Source: Cinclus cinclus (Eukaryota > Chordata > Aves > Passeriformes > Cinclidae). Taken from it: a stretch of 64,000 nt of DNA. Both the position numbers and the translations under genes were made by a program. Under the pieces are notes generated by a model. That model saw nothing but the letters and a program-made list of their open reading frames with translations. It did no database searches and had not been told where the DNA came from. Shown piece by piece: positions 41,944 to 53,859 of this stretch. The stretch lies in the NCBI RefSeq assembly GCF_963662255.1, contig NC_085059.1:2838501-2902500 (forward strand), in the 5' to 3' direction. Every line of letters starts with the position of its first letter. The first letter of the stretch is position 1.

Positions 41944-44186
41944 GCTCGTGCCACCCTCTCGGTGTTCTCTGGGGCTGGTGAGGATGTTTGTGCTGGTTGC
42001 ACCTCCCCTACTCACACAGCAGCTTCAATCCCTGTTCCCTTCCCATGGATCCCATTATTCCATTATCCCATCCCATTATGCCATCCCATCCCATCCATCC
42101 CAATCCCACTGTTCTTCCAGAGGGAAGGAGAGCAGACAAGAGCACAGACCTTGTGTGTGGCTCTGCCTCTCTGCAGGTGCTCTCTGCTGGGTGCTCCCCT
42201 CTCTGCCTTCAGTGCTGGCTGCTCCATCCTGGCTCCACCTGTGCTCCCTTCCAGCATCTCTGGGAGCACTTGCACCCCTCCAGCACCCTTGGGTGCGGTG
42301 CTGAGCACTCAGGAGCTGCTGCAGGGGCAAAGGGGGTTTTTAACAGCAGGATCCCATTTTCCTGCCTCGCTGTGGGCAGCAGAAAAGCTGGGAAGGTCAG
42401 CCTGAGGTTAAAGCAAAGATTGTGCACTCACAAAGGGGGAAAAAAGGAGGATTAGGGAAGGCCTGGGGCTGTTCTGGCCCATCTTTCACTCCTCACAAAT
42501 TGCCAAAAGATGCCATGAAGCTGTTCTGGGCTTTTCCCCCTCCTGCTGCACCTTGTCCAGCGATGCTTTCCAGGCACGGCTCCCAGAAAGCAAAATCCAG
42601 TTTGGATGCAAAGAGAGATCCCAGAAAATGTGGACTCCAGATTTAAGGCTCGAGAAGGAGAAGGGTGGAGTGTGGCTGGGGAAGGTCCAGGGATCCATCA
42701 GAGGGTGGAGAGGGATGGTCAGCAGCCTGGAGCTGTCCGGGTGCTGGAGGAAGGGTTTGGATGTGGATGCAGGGCTGAGCTCTGGATTTTGCAGCACTCC
42801 CAGCTCTTTCCCGATACCCTTCCCTGCTCCTGCCACCTGGCTGGTATGAGAGCCCCTGCTCCAGCCCCTTCCCAGCTGTTTGCCCCATTCCTGCTCTGTC
42901 CCATCCCTGCAGGCCAGCTCTGTGTGTTCATCTCAGCCATGTGGGTCCTGCCCACTGCTGCTTTCCCAGCAAGGAGAACTGTTCCTGGGCAGCCTGCTGG
43001 ATGGGTCCTGCTGCTGGATGAGGGACAGGGGTCTGGGGATGGCAGAAAATGTTCATCCCTCATCCAAGGCAAAGCCACGGCACTCAGGGAGCCACTGCAA
43101 TTCCTACAAAGCAGAACAAAGAGGGAAAAATCCAAGCCCAGTGTGCCGAGGAGGGGATGGAGACATCAAGGATGGTGCCACGAACCCGGCTGGAGAAGGA
43201 GCTTCTGGAGTGCCAGGGAACTTCAGGAGCGCTCTGGTGCAGCCACAGGGCTTGGCCCAGCGGGTGGGAGCCCATCCACGGCTGGAAAAACCGATTTCAT
43301 CCAGCAGCTCTGCGGCAGGAATGAGCACCTCGGGGTTTTCAGCTGGCACCTGCAGCCCCGAGCCAATTTAGCATGAAAATGCTCGGTGCCAACACCCTGA
43401 GCACTTCCATCCCTCCGTCCTTGCTGTGACATTCAGCACAGAACAAAACTCGGAGGGTTTTTGGCAGCGCAGCAGGGAACCACACGGATTTCTCTGGAAT
43501 GTCCAAAACGACCATTTCTGCTCTGTTAGTGTTGGATAAATATTGACTGCTGGCCACTGCAAGTCCAGCCCTTCACTGTTGAATGCTCAAGGCTACTTGG
43601 ATAAACAAATGCTTTCTCATGAATATTCTTATTTTAACACATCCCCAGCATAATAATGACAGGGATGAAGGCTCATTATGCTTTTTCTCGTGCTGGCAGT
43701 TGGAGGTGACATTGTGTAGCACTGGGGTGGTGCAGGAAAAGATTGTCCCACTGGGGAGGGTCACTTGTCCAGGGCACGGGGCAGCTGTACAATTCTTGGT
43801 CTCTGCTTGACCCTGAGCAATACAGAAATAAATTGCAATTCCTGCTCTGGCATGGGGGAGGGAGGAGCAGCCAGCACAGCCCTGGCCATGGCACAGCTGC
43901 CATCTTCCATTCAGTGCTGGTGCTGCTGGTGGCCACAACCCAGGTGCTGAAGGTGAGCAGGACTTGGATTGTTCCCCAAAATCTTACCAGCAGCGAGGAT
44001 TCCTGGCTGGGGTTCAGCTTGGGACATCTCCCTCAGCTGCAGGAGCCCTGTGACCCTTCCTGCCTCTGCAGCCCTTGGTCAGAGCAAGGGGTGACTGTCC
44101 TGTGCCACCAGAGTGTGGCAGTGCCACATTCCTGCTGAGCTGGGACACACCAGGAGCTCTCTGGAGAGCTGACAGGGGAGAATCAA
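41944..44186. other. No supported feature (2.2 kb)
   Basis: Holds a small CATCC patch at 42058-42105 and an AT-rich patch at 43595-43685 (GCATAATAATGACAGG, CTCATTATGC) that may be a small conserved block. The frames of 155-256 codons between 41860 and 43376 have no domains and overlap on both strands. Confidence 0.5.
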
Positions 44187-44695
44187 GGAATTGTAGAATG
44201 GTTTGGATTGGAAGGGAGTTTAAAGCTGATCTTGTTCCACCCCTTCCCATGGCAGAGACACCTCCCACTGTCCCAGGCTCCAAGATGTCCAACCTGGCTT
44301 TGGGCACTGCCAGGGATCCAGGGGCAGCCACAGCTGCTCTGGAAAACCCATTCCAGCCCCTCCCCATCCTGCCAGGGAACAATTCCTAATTCCCAATATC
44401 CCATCCAGCCCTGCCCTCTGGCAGTGGGAAGCCATTCCCTGAGCCCTGTCCCTCCATCCCTTTGTCCCAACTCCCTCTCCAGCTCTCATGGAATTCCTTC
44501 AAGGTCACACTGAGGTAACCCCAAAGCTTCCCCAGTCCAGGTGAACAATCCCAGCTCTCCCAGCCTTTCCTCCCAGCAGAGCTGCTCCATCCTCTGCTCA
44601 TCCTGGAGCCTCCTCTGGCTCCAGCTCCTCCCTGTGCTGGGGCAGCTCTGCAGGTGGGGTCTCACCTGAGCACAGGGGCAGAATCAACCCAGGGC
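44187..44695 (-). mobile_element. CR1 LINE fragment, about 510 bp
   Basis: Tail at 44187 ('ggaattgtagaatggtttgg'), then 'cccatggcagagacacctcc', 'ggatccaggggcagccacag', 'gtgggaagccattccctgag' and 'aggtggggtctcacctgagc'. Same subfamily and extent as 2242, and near mirror of the plus copy at 35631. Confidence 0.93.
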
Positions 44696-45179
44696 ACAGG
44701 GGGCTCTGGAATGGAGAAACAGCCTGGCTTCCAAATGTTCTTTAGCTCCAACCCTAAAATATTCTTGACACACACCCTGGGTTAGGATAGACCCCAGTAA
44801 TCCTCCACAGCTGTCCCAGTGCCCATTTCTGCTTCCCACTATTGGGAAGGGGATGCAGCTCACAGGCAGCTGGCTTTGGAGTCAATAATTCCCCTTAAGG
44901 TGACCTTGCTGAGCACCTGGGGACACCTCCTGCTCCTCCTGGTGCCAGCAGGACTCTCCTTGTGCTGCAATCCATCCCTGCGAAGTGGCTGGGAACAGCA
45001 GCATCCTGCCTGGCACTGCTCCAGGGGCGTTTTCCATGAATCCATGGAAAACAGGGTTGGCTGAGAGCAAGGGGAGGCTCTGGGAATGATTTGGGATAAA
45101 CCAGAAACACAGGGAGCAGAGGATGAGGTTTTCCAGAAGACCTCTTCCAGAATAACTCCCCCTGTGAACATTCAGGTCC
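44696..45179. other. No supported feature
   Basis: Unique DNA. Confidence 0.55.
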
Positions 45180-45500
45180 AGATTAAAAATTTACCCTCTT
45201 AATTCCGGACTAATTACTCTAATTATTTCAAATGACTCCTTGCTCAAATTTTGTTCAGGATCTAAAATTTGTGCCTGTCCCTGTCCCTCTGATGAGATCA
45301 CCCCAAATCCCGAGGAGATGAATTCCTGACTCCCCCAGGCATCCTGCTTATTCCTTAATCCATTTACAGTGTTTTGATTCCATGGTGATAAGGATGTTAT
45401 AAATGCTAATTGATAAATGAGATCGGCTTTAGATTGGCTCATGCTGGGCAGAAATAGTCAAATGCATAAAGAATTGTTATTATTTAAAACTCAACAAGGC
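45180..45500. promoter_or_regulatory. Candidate conserved non-coding block
   Basis: One of the strongest AT-rich blocks: CTCTTAATTCCGG, CTAATTACTCTAATTATTTC, CCTTAATCC, GTTATAAATGCTAATTGATA, GATTGGC and AATTGTTATTATTTAAAAC, with a CGAGGAGATG between. No repeat, no long frame. Reads like a homeodomain-rich enhancer core. Confidence 0.38.
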
Positions 45501-45857
45501 TTCCCAATCCTGGATAAACTCAGGGAAAACTCATCCTTCCTCTTGTCACCACTCGATGCTGGGAGCTCCCAGGCTCTCCAGGATGGTTGGGAAAGTTCTG
45601 AGGGATTGAGGAACATCTGACAGATGTCTCAGAATCAGGATGGGCAGTGCCAAGGTTTTAATCTGCTCTTTCCCTCTCTCTGCTCCCTTCCCTGGGGAGG
45701 ATCAGCCCAGCCCAGCCTGGCACCGGCTTGGGAAGGGGAAAACTGGGTCAGCTCATCCCAAGGACAAGCTGGAAGTGTCTGGGCCTTTGGATCCAGTACC
45801 TCAAGGATGTTTTGTTCACAGCAGCAGCAGCAGGAATCGGTTCCAGGGAAACCTGGA
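45501..45857. other. No supported feature
   Basis: Unique DNA before CR1. Confidence 0.5.
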
Positions 45858-46133
45858 GGGGCTCCAGGAGAGCTGGAGAGGGACTGGGGACAAGGGATGG
45901 AGGGACAGGACACAGGGAATGGCTTCCCACTGCCAGAGGGCAGGGTTGAATGGGATATTGGGAAGGAATTGTTCTTGGCACAGGGCACCCAAAGCAGCTG
46001 TGGCTGCCCCTGGATCCCTGGCAGTGTCCCAGGTCAAGTTGGAGCAGCCTGGGACAGTGGGAGGTGTCCCTGCAAGAGGTGAACAATGAGTTTTAATGTT
46101 CTTTCCAACCCAAAACATTCCATGATTCTATGA
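45858..46133 (+). mobile_element. CR1 LINE 3' fragment with intact tail
   Basis: 'gagctggagagggactgggg', 'cacagggaatggcttcccac', 'ctggatccctggcagtgtcc' and 'gttctttccaacccaaaac', ending in the canonical CR1 ATTCTATGA-type tail ('ccatgattctatgag', to 46133). A short internal deletion removes the 'ccatggcaggggg' block. Confidence 0.92.
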
Positions 46134-46505
46134 GTACAAACATCAATTTAGGCTTTTACAATTATTGTTACTTCTCTGCTGTTTGTTTTTCTTGAGCACA
46201 GAGCCTGGTTTGAGTCCTGCTGTGTCCACGGGCACCCTGGAAGTGCCCTGGATGTGTGCTCAGCTCCTGGAGGGAATGCTGGCTCTCCTTGCTCACCACA
46301 ATCCGAGTTTACAATCAGAAAAGATCTCCAATTTACACAAATCGTCACAGGCTTGCTCAAAGTGGAACATTCACAACCTTCTCTGCCCCAGCTGGTGGCT
46401 CTGGCTCCAGGTTTTCCAGGGACTGATGGCCTCATATCCCAGCCCTGCCCCAGCCCTGCCTGGAGGCTTCTCCTTGAAGTGATGCTCCATCCCGTGGATG
46501 CTCCC
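46134..46505. other. No supported feature
   Basis: Unique DNA. Confidence 0.5.
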
Positions 46506-46509
46506 ATTC

Positions 46510-46920
46510 CCTGCGGAGCGGGCAGAGCCTTCCCGAGCTTTTCCTTGCCCTTTTCCGTGCGAGCAAAGGCTCGGAGATGCCGGAGTATCAGCCCGAGCTC
46601 ACATCAGAACATTCCCCTCCCTCTGCTGCGCCTCCCCTCCTGCTCCTGCCCAGGTGACATACACCGGGAATTAATTGCCTCGGTGGCTTTTTTAGCTGCA
46701 CTCTCGGCATGAAAAATAGAAGTGAAATTCCCGGCTCAGCCAAGCCACGCAATTCCCTGGCTCCTGTCGGGAGGAGCGGGCTCCAGACACCGGGCTGGGC
46801 AGCCAGAATGGCTCTGCTGCTATTTTTGCCAAATGCTGACACGAGTCACACGGAAAAGGCGCAGCTGCCTCTGCCCGAGCTGCAAATCAGCACCCGGAGC
46901 TGACCCCGCATCCTCGGGAT
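46510..46920. promoter_or_regulatory. Small CpG-rich block
   Basis: By hand count about 24 CpG in about 410 bp at roughly 58-60% GC, an observed/expected ratio near 0.7, while flanking DNA has very few CpG. Inside are GGAATTAATTGCC, a GGCTTTTTTAGC word and TGACACGAGTCAC. No exon or start site recognised. It could be an orphan CpG island or a CpG-preserving enhancer. Confidence 0.4.
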
Positions 46921-47109
46921 GCTGCTCCCTGCCTCTGATTGCACCACTCCCCCCAAAAAGCCACTTCCCACTCACTGGGAATGGGATTGTGCTTCCCCAA
47001 ACCCCCGGAAATGGAGAGAGGGGGCGCAACGTCATCTGAGGATCAGCAAGGTTGGAATGGCATCCTGAGGGGGATGGACATGAGACCTCATATTCCTAAA
47101 GATGTAGGG

Positions 47110-47330
47110 TTCCACCTCTCCTGATTTAGTCCATGGGGAAGTGTTGCAAATATTTTATAGAGGGCTGGAAGCACAGCAATAAAACATTTTATATGAGCTC
47201 CAAGACATCAGAATAAACAACCCCATGGGATCTATTGGTCCAAAAGATAACTAATAAATCCATCAGCATTCATTAAAACTTCTGTTAATCATTACAACTT
47301 CTGCAAACCATCGCTCCTGGTCTTTTTGGA
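47110..47330. promoter_or_regulatory. AT-rich possible conserved block
   Basis: GCAAATATTTTATAG, GCAATAAAACATTTTATATG, CTAATAAATCC, CATTCATTAAAAC and GTTAATCATTAC in 220 bases. Confidence 0.25.
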
Positions 47331-48556
47331 CCTGCAAGCTGTGAACTAAAGGGCAGCACAAAAATTTGACGTTGGGAAGTGGTTTATGACCCCCAGTCAC
47401 CAGCAAAGGCACAGGTGGATTTTAGTGGGAATGGGATTGCTTCAAAAGGTTTTTTGGAGTGGCTGTGATGGCCACGAGGGAGAAGCAGCCCCAGAGTGTG
47501 CAGGGAGGGTCTCAGTGCCTACCCCACAGCCCCCAACAGCTGCAGACCCAGCAGAACTGGACATCTCCACCTTGTTTGCTTGTAGGAATTGCCAAAATTC
47601 ATGCTGTTTATGGGAAGAGCCACACACAGCAATTATCCCAGCTTACTGCAATTGATTTGACTTGTCCAAAAATCACCAAGACAAAGCAAATGAATCCTCC
47701 TGTAAGCAGGACAAGATCTCCCAAAGAATATTCCCATGGCTGAGCTGTCACTCACACGCTGGATCATTGTACACAGTCCATCAAATCCCAGATTATTCCC
47801 ATTCCCAGGGGTTTTATGCTGTTTATGCTGAAAGGAGACACTCCAGGAACAAAATACCAGCTGGGACCAGGCCTTGGCCCAGAGTCCTTCCAGTGGCACC
47901 AGTGATGACAGCAAACAAATGGATTTTCCCAGCAGGAAAACAGACTAGAAAAGCAGGGAAAACATGGACAATTTGGTCCAGGAGCACTCTTTGGCAAAGA
48001 GATATTGAAATTTGGCCATGGCAGTGATAAAACACAGCCTTGTACTTCAGAAGGGCCTGGAAATACAGGGAAATATTCCACAGGGAAAAAGGGCTGGCCT
48101 GGCAGAGGGAATGTTGGCTTTTGGCAGGAGGTGTGGTCAGGATAGAACTCCCAGAATTCCCTCAAATGAGGGAATATTTGTTCGGAAAAACAGATTAGAG
48201 ACAAATCAGCCCTTCCACTGCTTTTCCCTGGCCATCCCAGGTGGAGAACAGCAATTCCAATATTGATTTAGCAGGATGGACTCACATGGACTGAAGACTT
48301 TGTTTGGCAATGATTTTTCCCTGGATTTTGCCATGATCTGTGCTCCAGTACAAACAACCTGCACCATGCAGGGTCTGGCTGTTCCCTGCACTTCTCCATT
48401 CCCAAAAGCTGATTTTTGCCAGGATCTGGTGGCTCCTAGATGGAAACAGAGGCTGCTCTGGGATCCCCAGGGATCCTATGCCCACATTCCATGCAGGTTT
48501 GGTCCAAATGCCAGCTGAGTCTTCCTTCGACCCAGAGCTACTGAAATGGGAGATCA
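47331..48556. other. No supported feature
   Basis: Unique DNA with short frames only. Confidence 0.5.
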
Positions 48557-48667
48557 CAGAGGGGCAGGGACACCTTCCACTGTCCTAGGTGGCTTCAAGC
48601 CCTGTCCAACCTGGCCTTGGACACTTCCAGGGATCCAGGGGCAGCCACAGCTTTTCTGGGTAACCCT
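48557..48667 (-). mobile_element. CR1 LINE fragment, short
   Basis: 'gggcagggacaccttccact', 'ctggccttggacacttcca' and 'ggatccaggggcagccacag' in reverse order. Both ends are lost. Confidence 0.85.
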
Positions 48668-49814
48668 GAAGTGAATTTTGGATGTCCCAGTGCTGCCACT
48701 GCTGATGGGGACATGTTTGTACACCACTGCTGGGTTTCTAGAGCAGAATTTGGGCTGTTTGGGAGGTTCATCCCAGGCTTTGAACAGGAACAAAAATAAT
48801 GAAAAAAGGCAGCAAAGACTTTGGGAAACAAAAGCAACAATGCAGCAGAGCCAAACAGGAATTGTGGATGCAGAGAGATGAGATATCCGGGTCCCAGATA
48901 TCCAGAATATCTCAGGCATCTCCCTGAGCTCCCTGTGGACACCATTCCATGTCTGGAATGTCAGAGAATCTGCTCCACAGCTCGGGGGGAATCGAGGTGG
49001 CAGCCCAGGAGTGCTGAGGGCAGCAGAGCTCCCTGAGCACTGCAGAACTCCCGGTGCCGGGTCCTGTGGATGTATTTGTGGATTCCTTGTGACATTTTTA
49101 TTGGGATGAGGGAGTTCCCCTGAAGGGGAATGAATAATGGAGAGGCAGCCTTTGGATGCAGGGAAGGAGAGAGTCAGGGACTGCTCTGCCTGGAGACATT
49201 TCACTATGTGCAGCTCCCTTCCACATCACACCTGCCCTCCCTCCATATTCCCAGACCCTTTCCTTCCTTCCTGAGGGATTTCCATGGCCTCCTCCACTGC
49301 CCGAGCAGCTGGTGTTGGATCAAGGATGTGGAGCAGGGAAAGGAGCATCAGGATGCTGCCAAGGGCAAGATTTGAAGGCAAGGAGTGGAGGTGAGATGAA
49401 AAATCCTGCCAGGGTATCCTGTGTGAATTTCTGGGAAGCCTTGGAAAGCTGAGATCGTGAGAGCAGCGTGGCTGGGCTCACACTCAGGGCCTGGGGGGGC
49501 TCTGTTATGCTTGTGGAATGAGTGGGGGAGTGAATCTGCTGGGTTTGGAGGAATCTCCCCCTGGACACTGTGGATGGGAGCTCTGATGCCATAGGCTGCC
49601 TTTGGAGATGGGAAAAAAAACTCAACGGGATTGGTTTCCGTGGCAACCCTGCTCGGGGAGCTGGAAGCAGCAGCATGGCACCATCCCTGCAGCCATGTGG
49701 GAAGGCCTGCAAAGCTGGGGCTCTCCAGACAAAATCATGTCCACATACCTGCCTGGCACCAGGAGAGAGGCTGGAGTTGGATCTGCAGAGGATGGGATAT
49801 GGGGCTGGAGCCAC
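48668..49814. other. No supported feature
   Basis: Unique DNA. The 309-codon minus frame at 49320-50249 is mostly a translation of the two arrays to the right. Confidence 0.55.
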
Positions 49815-49926
49815 CCATCCCATCCCATCCCATCCCATCCCATCCCATCCCATCCCATCCCATCCCATCCCATCCCATCCCATCCCATCCCATCCCATCC
49901 CATCCCATCCCATCCCATCCCATCCC
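49815..49926. repeat. (CATCC)n pentanucleotide array, about 22 units
   Basis: Essentially perfect CATCC repeats. Very uniform, so probably young and length-variable. Confidence 0.97.
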
Positions 49927-50028
49927 CTAGGGCAGGATGATGCTTCTTTTTCCTCTTCTCTTTGCTCACTATGCACCCCAAGAAAAAATCCAATAGGGAT
50001 TTGAAGGTGTGGACCTTCCTGGGATATC

Positions 50029-50153
50029 AGGGATGGATGGATGGATGGATGGATGGATGGACGGATGGATATTTGGATGGGGGAATGGATGGATGGATGG
50101 ATGGATGGATGGATGGATGGATGGATGGATGGATGGATGGATGGATGGATGGA
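50029..50153. repeat. (GGAT)n tetranucleotide array, two blocks
   Basis: GGAT repeats at 50029-50070 and 50083-50153, separated by a diverged ATTTGGATGGGGGA piece. The purine strand is opposite to the CATCC array 100 bp to the left, so the two arrays are imperfect inverted complements. Confidence 0.97.
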
Positions 50154-50224
50154 ATTGCTGCAGAATGCTGTGGCCACAGGGATCAATAGCACCATGTAAG
50201 GCCATTTATATCCCTCCAAAGGGC

Positions 50225-50335
50225 GCATCCAGCCTGGAATTAGTTCCATTAAAATGTCTGTCGCTGAGTATTAATTGGGATATTAATATGTCACTGGAAC
50301 ACACTTTATGAGCAACATAAATCCCAGGATTAATC
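50225..50335. promoter_or_regulatory. Possible conserved non-coding block
   Basis: CCATTAAAATGTC, GAGTATTAATTGGG, ATATTAATATGTC and GGATTAATCAGG in 110 bases. Confidence 0.27.
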
Positions 50336-50479
50336 AGGAGCATTCCTGGCCTGGCTGTGGCTGCTCTGCTGGCTCAGGGCTGTCGTGGAGGGTGGCACGA
50401 GGCACCTGCTGCCGGTGCTCCTTGTGCCACATCCCTGCCAAACCCACATTGTGGTGTCCTGATGGGAGCAGAGGACTAA

Positions 50480-50592
50480 ATCTCCCCACTGTCAGCTTCA
50501 AGCCATTCCCTGGGTCCTGTCCCTCCATCCATCATCCCCAGTCCCTCTCCAGCTCTTCTGCAGCCCCTTTAGGCCCTGGAAGGGGCTCAAAC
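50480..50592 (-). mobile_element. CR1 LINE fragment, internal
   Basis: 'agccattccctgggtcctgt', 'ccctctccagctcttctgca' and 'aggccctggaaggggctc' in reverse CR1 order. No 3' tail present. Confidence 0.8.
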
Positions 50593-52107
50593 CCTTCTTT
50601 AAACACATTCACCTTTCAGGCTGCTGCAGATTAGTTTTGGTTCTTGTCATGAATAAGTTAAAAAGGTATATAAACCTTCCCTGGAATGTGAGTCCTGTGC
50701 TGCCCAAGGGGTCGCTGCCGGAATCTCTCCCTGAGTCACCCTGCCCCTGGCTTTTGTGGGGTGGCCAAAGAAGGGAAGAAATTCTGGTTTTCTGTTCAAT
50801 ATTTACGTGGATCTAAGTTACAGCTGGCATCCATCCACTGCAAACAAACAGCCATGCGAGAGCTGAGCTGTCAGTGCCGATGAAATTGCTCTGAAAACAA
50901 GGGAGAAGAACACAGCTTTCAACGTGGAATTTATCACTGAAACATTCTCCCTTTGCTTTAAAGAGTCTACAAGGACAAATCCAGCCCCTTTGCTCAGAGT
51001 CACCACGGACAGGGACACACTGAAAGGCAATTATTGAGTTGGTGATGCCGGGTTTGGAATTTTTCTTGGTTTTTGGGAGAGGCAAAGGAAGAGAGAAGCA
51101 AACAGACACGTGGAAAGAAAAGGGCAGGGAGAGAAAATGTAAAAATATCGTTTGCCATCGACTTTGGCTTAGTTGCTGAAAAATGTCAAGGCTCCAACCT
51201 GCTCCTGTTTGAGATTTGAAGGGAATGCTTTGGCGCAGGGATGGCAGCAGTGAGTTTACCACGAGATCTGCGCCAGACACTTTTTGGGATGAGATGACAG
51301 GAGCAAGAGCGGAAGATGATGTGGGAGGAAGAGGTGCATGCCACCTCTGCACACCAGGGGCTGGCAGAGGGGCCAGCTGGGCCACCTGGGGCTATTTGTC
51401 ACCCCAGTAATGCAGGGGTGCCACCCTTGACCCAGACTGTTCCTTCTCAGAATTCCCAGCTCCTGATCCATGTCTGCACAGAGAACTCCTTCTCCTTTCC
51501 CTTCACTGACTCGCCCAGAGTGGAGGAGGAAAAAAAAATCACTTTATTCCTCAACATTGTTATTTTGGGTCTGGGGAAAACAGATTGTTCACGAGGCAAC
51601 AAGAGAACAACTTGCCAGACACATGGAGAGGTCATGATGGCCCTGATTCATCTCCCAGTCCTGGCAGGAATCTCGAGCCAATTTAGATGTCTTTATCCTG
51701 GCAGTGACTCACATCCACTGCTCCCGAGTATCTTCCCAGAGCCTCCTCACTCCTCTGGGGCTGGGAATCGTTTGCTCCAGGTGAGGAGAGCACCAAGCTC
51801 TTGCCAGGTGTCTTTGCCTCACCTGAAATGAGAAAATTCTGACAAATCTGTGTTTAATACCTGAGCTCGGAGTGCGAAATGGGAAGAGGTTCTTCCCTGT
51901 GCTGGTGCACACTGGAGAGCTCCATGATGGATCTGCCGTTTGTGAGGAGTGACACCCTGCATCTTCACCTTCTGGAGCAGGAGCTTCTCCAGGAGGATTC
52001 TCCAGGGGCACGTCTGGAATGAGAGCCCGGCAGAGCAGCACAGCTCTGTGCCATGCAGGATGGGATGTTGGGAGGTGCTCTGGGAACCTGAAGGATCCTG
52101 AGGTTGA
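50593..52107. other. No supported feature (1.5 kb)
   Basis: Unique DNA. The 190-codon frame at 50813-51385 (minus) and the 171-codon frame at 51316-51831 (plus) show no domain. Confidence 0.5.
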
Positions 52108-52112
52108 GATCC
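52108..52112. repeat. Target site duplication GATCC (left), solo LTR 3
   Basis: GATCC directly before the LTR and exactly repeated at 52774-52778. Confidence 0.9.
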
Positions 52113-52773
52113 TGTCTTGGGTTGCAATACATGATGTGACCAAAAGTAGGAATTCTGTCACCATCAGTTACAACCAGCTGGAGCAGTGCTCTTGATCTTT
52201 CCCACAGCCCATCCTTCCTCCAGGAGATGTCTCCTGTTCATGGGACACTGAGTCCCACTGCATGGGGATAAAATTCCATCATCCCATTGGGAGATGCTCC
52301 ACCCAGGGGGAGGAGACAAGCATTTCCTACCTGGATAAAAACTGAGATTTGGAACATCAGAGCAGCCTTTTCCCACTGGATCCCAGAGGAAAAGCAGACC
52401 CTTCTACATCATCACTGGAGCTTCAGAGGAAAACTGCACCTTCTCCAGGAGCACTGCTCCAACAGAACCACGTGTGTCACTGCAGGAGGAGGCAGCCACC
52501 ATTTAATGGGACTGCTCCAACACCCTGAGTGACTGATGGGGTGTCAGCTTGGATTCTGACTCTGTCAGGGGTTGGGGTTTGCATTTCTTTTTTTATTACT
52601 ATATTTTTATTTTACTTTTTCCTACTTTGAACTGTTATTCCTCTTCCCATATCTTTGCCTGAGATCTCCTTAATTTCAAAATGATAATAATTTGGAGGGA
52701 GGGGTGTTACATTTTCCATTTCAAGAGAGTCTCCTGCCTTCCTTAACAAGCACCTGTCTTTCAAAACAAGACA
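52113..52773 (-). mobile_element. Solo ERVL-type LTR 3 (661 bp)
   Basis: Third copy of the family of LTRs 1 and 2, again on the minus strand. Low end TGTCTTGGGTTGC; high end is the complement of TGTCTTGTTTTG. Perfect 5-bp duplication GATCC. It lacks the 64-bp internal duplication that LTRs 1 and 2 share: only one 'aaccagctgg.gcagtgctc' unit is present. That marks a different sub-lineage or a later loss. Solo, with no retroviral genes. Confidence 0.93.
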
Positions 52774-52778
52774 GATCC
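52774..52778. repeat. Target site duplication GATCC (right), solo LTR 3
   Basis: Exact partner of 52108-52112. Confidence 0.9.
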
Positions 52779-53859
52779 TCTGGAGAGGGGCTGCAGGGAG
52801 TTTGGGAACTCCAGATTTGGTGGGAGTGGGTGGAGATCAGAGGTCTGTGGAACAAGGATAGAGTGAGAGGGGCCCTGGATTTGTAGGGGTCCTCGGAGAG
52901 GTAGAGGGAAGGCCACTTGTCCCCTTCCACATCCTACGTGGTGCCTGGAGCAGCAGAGGAACAGGGAATATCCCAGACACCACCAGGCTGGTTGGCATCA
53001 CCAACGTGTCCCACCCAAAGTGTTCTGTGAAGATGGAGACAAGGTTTGAGGAGTCTTTTTCCCGAGTGCAGGAGCAGGAGGGCTCCTTCCATCATAAACA
53101 GGGAGGGCTGAGGATGCAGGATGTGTCCATGCATTGATTCAAGCAGAAAAACCACAGATATGCAGCTGCACCCACTCTATTTACAGTATTTTACTGGGCT
53201 GTTTTTATTTTTTATTGCACTATAAACCAGGAATAAGTGATCAGAAACAGAGGAATTCAGTTCTCATCTGCCACAGCCAAGACAGAGAGAGAAGCCGAGG
53301 CATAAATCACAGAGTCCATAAAAATATCCAGCATATTCGTGGAAGTGCTGCAGAGCAGACTCCAGGTAATGATAAAGCTGAATACAATTATAGAGGAAAA
53401 AAAATATTTTAAAATCCTGGGATATTCTCAGCTGGGGAACACTGCTGATGTGCAGTATAGGTGGCTGGATGGGAAAATATCCATATTAAGTGAGGAAAGT
53501 GGGAATAATGTTGAATTTGGCAATAAATCTGACGAAGGTCACGTTTGGGAGGAGCACCAAGGTTTTCCTTTCTGTCCTCTCTGAGGTCACCTCATCCTGC
53601 CCAGTTTATGGGACACACTCAATCCCAATCCCTTCTGGAGGATACTTCCCTTTTTCCCCTGCCACCTGTGAACACCAATTCCCAAATTCTGACTGCAAAA
53701 CTCCACAGGCTGCAGCTCTTGGTGAGGAAAACTCCCACAGATCGTCCCTCCCTGAGTTTTCCTTGAATGCAGAGCCTGACATGGAAACAGGAGTGAGTTG
53801 GAGGGGGCCAGGTGCCTTGTCCAGGTAATTTTGGCTAATCAAATTCCCATTCCCTCTCC
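52779..53859. other. No supported feature
   Basis: Unique DNA. 53160-53420 is AT-richer (GTTTTTATTTTTTATTGC, GGTAATGATAAAGC, ACAATTATAG) and may be a weak conserved block. Confidence 0.45.

Noticed and set aside
42606..43376. 256-codon plus-strand frame and overlaps
   Set aside because: Three overlapping frames in one GC-rich stretch, none with a domain.
49320..50249. 309-codon minus-strand frame
   Set aside because: More than a third is the translation of the GGAT and CATCC arrays.
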